Assembly: GCA_040507895.1 (NCBI GenBank)
Contig: JBEVNX010000210.1
Location: forward strand, 1-6,135
Direction: 5' to 3'
DNA length: 6,135 bases
From: JBEVNX01 sp040507895
GTDB lineage: Bacteria > Desulfobacterota > Binatia > JACPRU01
The notes under the pieces were generated by a model, which was given only the letters and a program-made list of their open reading frames with translations, did no database searches and was not told the origin of the DNA. The translations under genes were made by a program, and so were the position numbers. The number at the start of each line of letters is the position of its first letter. The stretch's first letter is position 1. Positions 1-6,135 of this stretch are shown piece after piece.

Positions 1-725
<725 letters not shown>

Positions 726-734
726 GAGCGCAGC

Positions 735-762
735 AGTATCCGCAACACGTCCGCCGAGACAA
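735..762 (-). promoter_or_regulatory. Candidate sigma70-type promoter for selA
   Basis: On the minus strand TTGTCT (762-757) and GATACT (740-735) are separated by 16 bases, with four of six consensus matches in each box. Transcription would start within a few bases of the selA ATG at 725, giving a very short or absent leader. This fits the lack of a Shine-Dalgarno there. In GC-rich DNA this quality of match can arise by chance, so it is only a candidate. Confidence 0.28.
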
Positions 763-815
763 CCTCGCCGCTCGGTGCGAGCCGAAGGCGCAATTGACTG
801 TCCGGGAGTGCGGCC

Positions 816-820
816 GGAAG
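816..820 (+). promoter_or_regulatory. Shine-Dalgarno-like GGAAG that decides the cca start
   Basis: GGAAG ends 9 bases before the ATG at 830 but abuts the in-frame ATG at 821, and it lies downstream of an in-frame TTG at 794. The spacing only works for 830, which also puts the protein start about where family members begin. Confidence 0.5.
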
Positions 821-829
821 ATGCACCGC

Positions 830-2173
830 ATGGCGCACGCCGAATCGACCGCTCGCGCGATCGTCGCGAGGCTACGCGAAGCGGGGCACGCCGCTTACTT
901 CGCCGGCGGCTGCGTGCGTGACCGGCTGCTCGGCGTCGAACGTGCCCACGACGACTACGACGTGGCGACCAGCGCACGTCCCGAGGAGGTGCAGCGCTTG
1001 TTCCCGCACACGGTGGCGGTCGGTGCGCAGTTCGGCGTGATCCTGGTGATCGAGGGCGACGTGGGGGTCGAGGTTGCGACGTTTCGTGCCGATGACGCCT
1101 ACGTCGACGGCCGACACCCCGTGGCGGTTCGCTTCACCACGCCCGAGGAAGACGCGGCCCGGCGCGACTTCACGATCAACGGGATGTTCGCCGATCCCTT
1201 CGACGGGCGGGTGCTCGACTTCGTCGGCGGCCAGCGTGACCTCGAGCGTCGCATCGTGCGTGCGATCGGCGATCCGCGCCGCCGCTTCGCCGAGGACCGC
1301 CTGCGCCTTCTGCGCGCCGTGCGCTTCGCCGCGCGCCTCGGGTTCGACGTCGAGCCGGAGACGGCCGCGGCGATCCGCGAAAGCGCCTCGGCGATCCACG
1401 AGGTTTCGGCCGAACGCATCGGCGAGGAAGTCGTGAAGATGCTCACCGAGGGCTCGGCGCGCCGCGCGTTGGAGCTCGCTTCCGAGCTCGGGCTGCTCCG
1501 TGAGATCCTCCCGGAGATCGAGGCCATGCGGGGCGTGGAGCAGGGCAGGGAGTTTCACCCGGAAGGCGACGTGTTCACGCATACCATGATCGCGCTCGGC
1601 GAGATCGATCGTTCGCCCCTGCGCGGCGAAGCTCTGGCCCTCGGTGTTCTCTTCCACGACGTCGCCAAGCGGCAATGCGCCGGCCGGAAGGAGGACGGGA
1701 AGATCACGTTTTACGGCCACTGCGAGCGCGGTGCGGAGATGGCCGAGGCGATCTGTCGCCGGCTGCGGCGCTCGAATGCGGTCAGCGAGCGCGTGGCTTG
1801 GCTCGTCAAGGACCACCTGCGGCCGTTGAACGCCCCGGACATGCGGCTGTCGACGCTCAAGCGGTTTCTGCGCGAGGAGGGGATCGCCGAGCTGCTCGAG
1901 CTCTGCCGCATCGACGCAACCGCGAGCAACGGCAACCTCTACTACTACGAGTTTTGCCGTCGGCGGCGCGCCGAGAGCGCCGAGGAGGACTTGAGGCCTG
2001 CCGCGCTGCTCTCGGGCCACGATCTGATCGCGCTCGGATATCGACCCGGCCCCGCGTTCCGCGACATCCTCGCCGCGGTGGAGGAGGCGCAGCTCGAGGG
2101 CACGGTCGACACGCGCGAGCAAGCGCTCGAGCTGGTGCGGGCGCGCTTCCCGGTTTGCACTTTGACGTCCTAG
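830..2173 (+). CDS. cca: CCA tRNA nucleotidyltransferase with HD domain
   Basis: This is a class II tRNA nucleotidyltransferase that adds or repairs the 3' CCA end of tRNAs from CTP and ATP. From the ATG at 830 it is 447 residues long. The head domain has GGCVRD (26-31), the catalytic Asp pair in DYD (42-44), and RRDFTING (111-118). The base-selecting EDxxR motif is EDRLR (155-159), followed by LLRAVRF and the neck/body helices. A C-terminal HD domain keeps a full metal-ligand set: H251, H276-D277, H297 and D362. HD domains in related enzymes give phosphatase or phosphodiesterase activity. The segment VAVGAQFGVILV does not match the GRRF-type signature of bacterial poly(A) polymerases, which favours CCA addition. 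Possible longer starts at 794 (TTG) and 821 (ATG) are in frame but badly spaced from the ribosome site. uppP follows after 27 bases, and selA diverges upstream. A CC-only or A-only adding enzyme is the main alternative. Confidence 0.93.
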   Translation: MAHAESTARAIVARLREAGHAAYFAGGCVRDRLLGVERAHDDYDVATSARPEEVQRLFPHTVAVGAQFGVILVIEGDVGVEVATFRADDAYVDGRHPVAVRFTTPEEDAARRDFTINGMFADPFDGRVLDFVGGQRDLERRIVRAIGDPRRRFAEDRLRLLRAVRFAARLGFDVEPETAAAIRESASAIHEVSAERIGEEVVKMLTEGSARRALELASELGLLREILPEIEAMRGVEQGREFHPEGDVFTHTMIALGEIDRSPLRGEALALGVLFHDVAKRQCAGRKEDGKITFYGHCERGAEMAEAICRRLRRSNAVSERVAWLVKDHLRPLNAPDMRLSTLKRFLREEGIAELLELCRIDATASNGNLYYYEFCRRRRAESAEEDLRPAALLSGHDLIALGYRPGPAFRDILAAVEEAQLEGTVDTREQALELVRARFPVCTLTS

Positions 2174-2200
2174 CCGCGCCGTGAAAAGACGCGTCGGCGC

Positions 2201-3004
2201 ATGACCCACGGCCAGGGAATCGTCTATGGCGCGGTGCAGGGGCTCACGGAGTTTCTGCCGGTGTCGAGCTCCGCACACCTCGCGCTGCTGCCGTGGTTCT
2301 TCGGCTGGGAGGATCCCGGTCTCGGGTTCGACGTGGCGCTCCACGTCGGCACGCTGCTCGCCGTGCTCTGGTACTTCTGGCGCGACTGGTGGGAGCTATC
2401 GATCGGCGCGCTCGAGAGCCTGCGCCGCGGTGTCCTGATCGCGGACGAGAGGGCGCGGTTGTTCTGGAAGATCGCGGCGGCGTCGGTGCCGGGTGCCGCT
2501 CTCGGCATGGCGCTCGAGCACAAAGCCGAGGAGGCCTTTCGTGCACCGGCGCTGATCGCCTTCACGCTCGCGGCCCTCGGCGCTCTCCTCTACTGGGCCG
2601 ACCGCCGTCCCGAATCGACCGCGGGGATGGACGCCGTCGGCTGGAGCGACGCGCTTTGGATCGGCCTCGCACAGGCGGCGGCGATCGTTCCCGGAGTGTC
2701 GCGTTCGGGAGTGACGATCAGCGTGGCCCGGATGCGCGGCATCGGCCGCGAGGCGGCGGCGCGTTTTTCGTTCCTGCTGTCGACCCCGATCATCGCCGGC
2801 GCGGCGGCCCTGAAGGTCCAGGCGCTGGTCGCGGCCAGCCACGATTCCGCGCAACTGCTTGCCCTCGTGTCCTCCGCGCTGTTCGGCTTCGTCTCGATCG
2901 CCGCGCTGATCCGCTACGTGCGCCAGCGGAGCTATCTGCCGTTCGTGCTTTACCGCTTCGTGCTCGCGGCTTTGATAGTCGTCGTCCTGGTTGCCCGCGG
3001 CTGA
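2201..3004 (+). CDS. uppP: Undecaprenyl-diphosphatase (UppP/BacA family)
   Basis: This integral membrane enzyme removes a phosphate from undecaprenyl pyrophosphate, recycling the lipid carrier for peptidoglycan and other envelope polymers. Extra copies confer bacitracin tolerance in the family. Its 267 residues match the usual length. The (E/Q)xxxE motif is QGLTE (Q13, E17), followed by FLPVSSSAH with S23/S24 and H26. The second signature, PGVSRSGVT, spans 164-172, with R168 as the expected catalytic arginine. Several hydrophobic segments are visible, for example around 46-60, 114-132, 152-166, 190-212, 218-238 and 248-265. It starts 27 bases after the cca stop with no obvious promoter or terminator between, so cotranscription is likely. 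The ATG at 2201 has only a weak ribosome site, but the protein begins exactly where the family does. The 3' end meets ccr tail-to-tail. Confidence 0.96.
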   Translation: MTHGQGIVYGAVQGLTEFLPVSSSAHLALLPWFFGWEDPGLGFDVALHVGTLLAVLWYFWRDWWELSIGALESLRRGVLIADERARLFWKIAAASVPGAALGMALEHKAEEAFRAPALIAFTLAALGALLYWADRRPESTAGMDAVGWSDALWIGLAQAAAIVPGVSRSGVTISVARMRGIGREAAARFSFLLSTPIIAGAAALKVQALVAASHDSAQLLALVSSALFGFVSIAALIRYVRQRSYLPFVLYRFVLAALIVVVLVARG

Positions 3005-3008
3005 GCGC

Positions 3009-4250
3009 TCAGGGGAGCGTCTTCAACCCCTCCCGCGGCGTGCCGATGAGGATCGCCATGTTGCCGTGCGGATGGCGGTTCTCATACATCAGCTGGTGCG
3101 CTTGCGGGATCTCCGGGAAGGGAAACACCCTGGATAGACAGGGATCGACCTTGCCGGCGATGACGAGTTGATTGACGCCGTCCGCCTGTTCGTCGTTGGC
3201 GAAGTGGGATCCCTGGAAGCGCTTCTGCCGCATCCACTGATAGCGCAGGTCGAGCGTGGCGTTGTACCCGGTGGTGCCCGCGCAGATCACCACCATGCCA
3301 CCGGTATCGCAGACGAACACCGACGTCGGCACCGTGTCCTCGCCGGGATGCTCGAAAACGATGCGCGGACTCTTGCGCTCGCCGACGGCGTCCCAGAGCG
3401 AGGCACCGAATCCACGGGCGCCCTTGAGCCACTTGGCGTACGCGGCGTCATCCTTCCAATGGGGCAGCATCCCCCAGTGGTCGAAATTCTTGCGGTTGAT
3501 GCAACCGCGCGCACCGAGTGACTTGCAGTACTCGATCTTGTCGTCGGAGGAGACGACCGCAACCGGGATCGCACCCGCCGCCCTGGCGATCTGGATCGCC
3601 TGGCAGCCAAGACCGCCGGCTCCGCCCCAGACGAGCACGACGTCGCCGGCTTGGAGCGTGTGCGGCGGCCAGCCGTAGAGCATCCGGTATGCGGTGGCGC
3701 CGACGAGCATGTAGGCCGCCGCCGCTTCCCAGGAAAGATGCTTCGGCTTGGGTAGGCACTGGTGGGCTTGCACCTTGGTGAACTGCGCGAAGCTTCCCCA
3801 GTTCGATTCGTAACCCCAGATCCGAAAGGTCGGGCTGAACATCGGGTCCGTGCCCGATCTCACCACGGGACAGGTGCGGTCCCACATGCCGCAGTGAATC
3901 ACCACCTCGTCGCCGACTTTGACGTTGCGCACGTCGCTGCCGACCTGGAAGACGATCCCCGCAGCGTCAGAGCCGCCGATGTGAAAGGCCTCCGGCTCGC
4001 CTGATTTCTGTCTCGCCTTGATGACGTCGACGGGGATGCCGAGCGCGGCCCAGACGTTGTTGTAGTTGATCCCGGCCGCCATCACGTAGACCAGCACCTC
4101 GTCGGGAGCAATGCCGGGCACCTCGATGGGCTCGATCTGGAACGCCTTCGTCGGCACGCCGAAGCGCTCCTGGCGGATGACGTGTGCGAACATCCGTTTC
4201 GGCACCTGCCCGACGGGCGGCATTTCGCCGATCTCGTAGATGTCCTTCAC
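3009..4250 (-). CDS. ccr: Crotonyl-CoA carboxylase/reductase
   Basis: Ccr is an NADPH-dependent zinc-free medium-chain dehydrogenase/reductase that carboxylates crotonyl-CoA to ethylmalonyl-CoA. It serves the ethylmalonyl-CoA pathway of acetate assimilation or supplies polyketide extender units. The 413-residue product starts KDIYEIGEMPP, the typical Ccr N-terminus. It continues with AAGINYNNVW (58-67), IWGYESNWGSFAQF (144-157), the nucleotide loop WGGAGGLG (208-215), GCINRKNFDHWG (249-260), FEHPGE (299-304), GGMVVICAGTTG (317-328) and QKRFQGSHFAN (342-352). NYNNVW and QGSHF probably hold the Asn and His that bind CO2 and substrate in characterised Ccr, pending alignment. The length is slightly below the usual ~430-450. 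The start is GTG at 4250, fixed by a strong AGGAGG 5 bases upstream and an in-frame TGA nine codons upstream. No other pathway gene is visible, so which role it serves is open. An acrylyl- or other enoyl-CoA reductase paralogue is the alternative; the motif match favours Ccr. Confidence 0.93.
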   Translation of the reverse strand: MKDIYEIGEMPPVGQVPKRMFAHVIRQERFGVPTKAFQIEPIEVPGIAPDEVLVYVMAAGINYNNVWAALGIPVDVIKARQKSGEPEAFHIGGSDAAGIVFQVGSDVRNVKVGDEVVIHCGMWDRTCPVVRSGTDPMFSPTFRIWGYESNWGSFAQFTKVQAHQCLPKPKHLSWEAAAAYMLVGATAYRMLYGWPPHTLQAGDVVLVWGGAGGLGCQAIQIARAAGAIPVAVVSSDDKIEYCKSLGARGCINRKNFDHWGMLPHWKDDAAYAKWLKGARGFGASLWDAVGERKSPRIVFEHPGEDTVPTSVFVCDTGGMVVICAGTTGYNATLDLRYQWMRQKRFQGSHFANDEQADGVNQLVIAGKVDPCLSRVFPFPEIPQAHQLMYENRHPHGNMAILIGTPREGLKTLP

Positions 4251-4255
4251 GAGGT

Positions 4256-4261
4256 CCTCCT
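4256..4261 (-). promoter_or_regulatory. Strong Shine-Dalgarno for the GTG-started ccr
   Basis: On the minus strand AGGAGG sits 5 bases before the GTG at 4250, the best ribosome site in the window. It confirms a GTG start over later ATG codons at residues 10 and 20. Confidence 0.8.
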
Positions 4262-4299
4262 CGACCGCTGGTCACACGCGAGAGCTCGGAAAGCGCCGA

Positions 4300-4329
4300 C
4301 CTATAGCCCGGCGATCAAGCGCCCCGCAA
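4300..4329 (-). promoter_or_regulatory. Weak candidate promoter for ccr
   Basis: On the minus strand TTGCGG (4329-4324) and TATAGG (4305-4300) are separated by 18 bases. The -10 box matches four of six consensus positions and the -35 box three. It would give a leader of about 40 bases ending in the strong ribosome site. It lies in the divergent region shared with the rightward set. The support is positional and weak. Confidence 0.25.
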
Positions 4330-4356
4330 GGGACGGAACGAGGCGCGAGCTGCGAT

Positions 4357-4385
4357 TTGACACGATTCGGGCCCGCTGTTATCCC
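4357..4385 (+). promoter_or_regulatory. Promoter candidate for the small protein/outer-membrane barrel set
   Basis: A perfect TTGACA (4357-4362) is followed after 17 bases by TATCCC (4380-4385), with an extended -10 TG at 4377-4378. An 8-base palindrome CGGGCCCG (4368-4375) sits in the middle of the spacer and could be chance or a regulator site. Transcription would begin near 4391-4393, only a few bases before the ATG at 4397. I searched by eye for a Zur- or Fur-like inverted repeat and found no convincing one. Confidence 0.45.
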
Positions 4386-4396
4386 GCCTTCCGACT

Positions 4397-4699
4397 ATGC
4401 GGTCGTTGCGCCAGTCGGGCATTCGCTATGCGGGCGCGCTGTTGCTCGCCGTGCTTCTGTTCGTGCCGCTCGTGGAGAGCGCGCACAGCCACGCAAACCG
4501 CGATCTCGCGCGCCCCTGCGCGACGTGTGTGGTCGCTCACCACTCGCCCGCGGCCGTCGCGCCGACGACCGTCGTTGCCCCGACGACGATCGCGGCCGGT
4601 TCCGCCATCATCGCATCGAGCTTTGCTCCCGCGCAGCGTGGCCACTCGCCGCGCCGCGGCCGCGCCCCGCCAACCCCCTCTTTCTCCGTCAGCCTCTAG
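4397..4699 (+). CDS. Small exported protein with HSH and CxxC motifs (possible metal-binding, DUF2946-like)
   Basis: This 100-residue protein has a clear Sec signal: basic RSLRQSGIR, a hydrophobic core (12-26), and likely cleavage after ESA at 29. The mature part begins with HSH (30-32), then CATC (C41, C44) and VVAHHS (H48, H49). It continues with a low-complexity Ala/Pro/Thr stretch containing a near-duplicate APTT unit (55-65) and ends in a basic, Pro-rich tail. The clustered His and Cys suggest periplasmic binding of a soft metal such as zinc or copper, which is inference. Short Cys/His proteins of this kind, some classed as DUF2946, often sit beside outer-membrane metal uptake genes; I recall this rather than having searched it. 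There is no Shine-Dalgarno, and the promoter candidate leaves almost no leader. The outer-membrane barrel gene follows after 75 bases. Coding is supported by the coherent signal peptide and motif cluster, but the precise family is unproven. Confidence 0.72.
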   Translation: MRSLRQSGIRYAGALLLAVLLFVPLVESAHSHANRDLARPCATCVVAHHSPAAVAPTTVVAPTTIAAGSAIIASSFAPAQRGHSPRRGRAPPTPSFSVSL

Positions 4700-4774
4700 C
4701 GCATCGCGGCTCGCGTAACGCCCCACCGGCGTTTCGGCCGCGGTGCCTGCCGTGGTCCGGAAGGGAGGGAGCCG

Positions 4775-6124
4775 ATGGGATGCAACCGCACGTTGAGTGC
4801 GCGTGCCGCCATCGTGGCGGGCGCGCTAATCATGCTCGCGCCGATCCGCGCGAGTTCGGAAGACGGCGCGGAGGACCAGCAGCTGCGCAAGGAGCTCGAA
4901 GCCGTCAAAGAGCAGCTTCGCCGCGTCGAGCAACGAATGCAGCAACAGGACGAACTGATTCGCAAGCTGACCGGCGAGAAGCAGGCGCCACCGGCGGCCT
5001 TCGCCACGGAGGAAGAACAAAGGAAGGCGGAGGCGTTGAAGCAGCAGATCGAAGAGGACATCCGGGAGAAGCTCCAGCCGGCGCTGGCGGCGGCGAACAA
5101 GACATTCCCTTCGCAGTTCAATCCGGCGATCGGCTTCATCATCGATACCGTCGCCTCCTACAGTCGCCGCGACCAGGCGAACTTCGATTTTCGTTCGGGC
5201 GAGCTCGGCCTGTCGGCGAGCGTCGATCCCTTCGCGCGCGCCTACGCGTTCATCAACGGCACGGACGACGGCGTCGAAGTCGAGGAAGCGGCCATCGTCA
5301 CCACGTCGCTGCCCTACAACTTGACGATGAAAGGGGGGCGGTTCTTCGCGGACTTTGGCCGGCTATCGAAGTTCCACGACCATGACCTGCCGTTCGTGAA
5401 CCGGCCGACGCCGCTCGACTCGTACGTCGGCGGCGAAGCCCAGAGCGATGGCATCGAAGCGAGCTGGCTGGCTCCGCTGACGTCGCAATATCTGAACCTG
5501 GAGGCCGGCTGGTACAACAAGATGGGCGCCGACAACGACCGGGTCTCGAACGCCGAGCCGCGCGAGCTCTCGCAGTTCACCTACATGGGGCGCGCCAACA
5601 CCTATCTCGATCTCGGGAACGCGCACGGTGTCGATCTCGGCGTGAGCGACGCGTACACGCCGAAGGTCGACGTCGACGAGGGCAAGAGCCGAAATCTTCT
5701 CGATGTCGATCTCACGTATCGCTACACGCCGCTTGGAGAGGCTGCCTATCGCGGCCTCGTCTGGGGAAACGAATTCCTGCTGAACAGCGAGAACCGACAA
5801 CAGAACGTCGAGCAGACGCAAGCGAATCCCGGCCTGCCGCCGCAGTTCTCGCGAGTGAACGCGTTCGGCATGTACAGCTATCTGGAGGCGCGGCTCACGC
5901 GGCGCCTCCATCCGGGTTTCCTGTTCGAGTACACGCAGGACCTGAACGGCGTCGCGAGCGCCGCCGAAGGGTACTCCCCGTACTTGACGATCTGGGCGTC
6001 GGAGTTTCAGCGCTTCCGGCTGCAATACACGCATCTCAGTCAGCCCGGAGGCGACGACGACCAGTTCTTCCTGCAATGGACGGTGGCCATGGGTAGTCAC
6101 GCCCATGGCTTCCGCGATCGATAG
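4775..6124 (+). CDS. Outer-membrane beta-barrel protein with N-terminal coiled coil (possible metal-linked porin)
   Basis: The 449-residue product is exported to the outer membrane. It has a signal peptide (about 1-28, core 11-22) and a charged coiled coil with heptad-like Leu/Val/Ile (36-66, continuing 78-100). A barrel follows from FNPAIGFIIDTVASY (115-129) with alternating strands, ending in FFLQWTVAMG (431-440). The region KGGRFFADFGRLSKFHDHDLPFV (186-208) resembles barrels I recall from zinc- and metal-uptake loci. Its HDHD (201-204) and C-terminal SHAHGF (441-446) could bind metal. The coiled coil resembles that of trimeric phosphate- or anion-selective porins, so a general porin is the alternative. 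No TonB box or plug domain is seen, so it is not a TonB-dependent receptor. A strong ribosome site (AGGGAGG, 4762-4768) lies 6 bases before the ATG. A probable next gene begins just after the stop, so this is an internal gene of an operon. The substrate is unknown. Confidence 0.8.
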   Translation: MGCNRTLSARAAIVAGALIMLAPIRASSEDGAEDQQLRKELEAVKEQLRRVEQRMQQQDELIRKLTGEKQAPPAAFATEEEQRKAEALKQQIEEDIREKLQPALAAANKTFPSQFNPAIGFIIDTVASYSRRDQANFDFRSGELGLSASVDPFARAYAFINGTDDGVEVEEAAIVTTSLPYNLTMKGGRFFADFGRLSKFHDHDLPFVNRPTPLDSYVGGEAQSDGIEASWLAPLTSQYLNLEAGWYNKMGADNDRVSNAEPRELSQFTYMGRANTYLDLGNAHGVDLGVSDAYTPKVDVDEGKSRNLLDVDLTYRYTPLGEAAYRGLVWGNEFLLNSENRQQNVEQTQANPGLPPQFSRVNAFGMYSYLEARLTRRLHPGFLFEYTQDLNGVASAAEGYSPYLTIWASEFQRFRLQYTHLSQPGGDDDQFFLQWTVAMGSHAHGFRDR

Positions 6125-6135
6125 AGGAGCCGGAT
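6125..6135 (+). other. Ribosome site and cut start codon of a downstream gene
   Basis: AGGAG (6125-6129) directly follows the TAG of the barrel gene. After four bases the window ends in AT (6134-6135), the first two bases of a probable ATG. This suggests a tightly coupled third gene; its identity cannot be seen. Confidence 0.5.

Noticed and set aside
794..829. Longer cca start at TTG 794 or ATG 821, and TTGACT (794-799) as a -35 box for cca
   Set aside because: The ribosome site spacing fits only 830. As a promoter, the -10 position at 817-822 (GAAGAT) is a poor match.
872..2344. A 490-codon open frame on the minus strand, longer than the cca gene it overlaps
   Set aside because: Its product is low-complexity Arg/Glu/Ala/Leu-rich with no recognisable motif, and it lies opposite a cca gene carrying every expected catalytic motif. 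Long antisense frames are expected in GC-rich DNA.
3009..3011. TGA stop of ccr as a selenocysteine codon, given that selA is nearby
   Set aside because: The protein already ends at the usual family position, and no SECIS-like hairpin or extended homology was seen.
3005..3020. Intrinsic terminator at the uppP/ccr junction
   Set aside because: The stem is only 5 bases and no T-run follows on either strand.
2293..3171. A 292-codon plus-strand open frame in another phase across uppP and the end of ccr
   Set aside because: uppP is unmistakable in its own frame, and this product is Arg/Gly/Pro-rich with no motif.
4721..4744. Hairpin between the small gene and the barrel gene (CACCG...CGGTG) as an attenuator or terminator
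   Set aside because: It has five paired bases with an unpaired interior and no T-tract, so it is not distinguishable from GC-rich background.
4240..5385. A 381-codon plus-strand open frame spanning the divergent promoter, the small gene and the barrel N-terminus
   Set aside because: The composition is Arg/Ala/Gly-rich. It would cross the ccr start and contradict two frames with coherent signal peptides.

Overview
The window is GC-rich bacterial chromosomal DNA with tightly packed genes. I see no mobile elements, CRISPR arrays, or rRNA or tRNA genes. The outer-membrane beta-barrel at the right end shows a Gram-negative (diderm) cell. The gene set is SelA, an HD-type CCA-adding enzyme, UppP, crotonyl-CoA carboxylase/reductase and a coiled-coil outer-membrane barrel. 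It would suit a deltaproteobacteria-grade lineage (Myxococcota, Desulfobacterota or a Binatota-like group). That placement is an impression from protein style, not a phylogeny.

Left block (1-3004): the 5' half of selA runs leftward off the edge. A ~100-base divergent region separates it from cca, which is followed after 27 bases by uppP, probably in the same transcript. SelA charges tRNA(Sec) with selenocysteine, the CCA enzyme completes or repairs tRNA 3' ends, and UppP recycles the undecaprenyl carrier for cell-wall synthesis. These are housekeeping functions, but selA shows that the organism probably makes selenoproteins.

Middle (3009-4250): a leftward gene for crotonyl-CoA carboxylase/reductase (ccr) converges tail-to-tail on uppP with only 4 bases between the stop codons. 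It points to an ethylmalonyl-CoA pathway or to ethylmalonyl-CoA supply for polyketide synthesis. The gene starts at GTG behind a strong ribosome binding site.

Right block (4251-6135): a divergent promoter region leads into a rightward set. It holds a 100-residue exported protein with an HSH motif, a CxxC pair and a further His pair, then a 449-residue outer-membrane barrel with an N-terminal coiled coil. The start of a third gene is cut by the window edge, with its Shine-Dalgarno and 'AT' visible at 6125-6135. The arrangement resembles trace-metal (zinc or copper) acquisition loci. That is an inference from motifs and layout, and the genes to the right would decide it. This block is the least well characterised part of the window. 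No wholly new system is evident.
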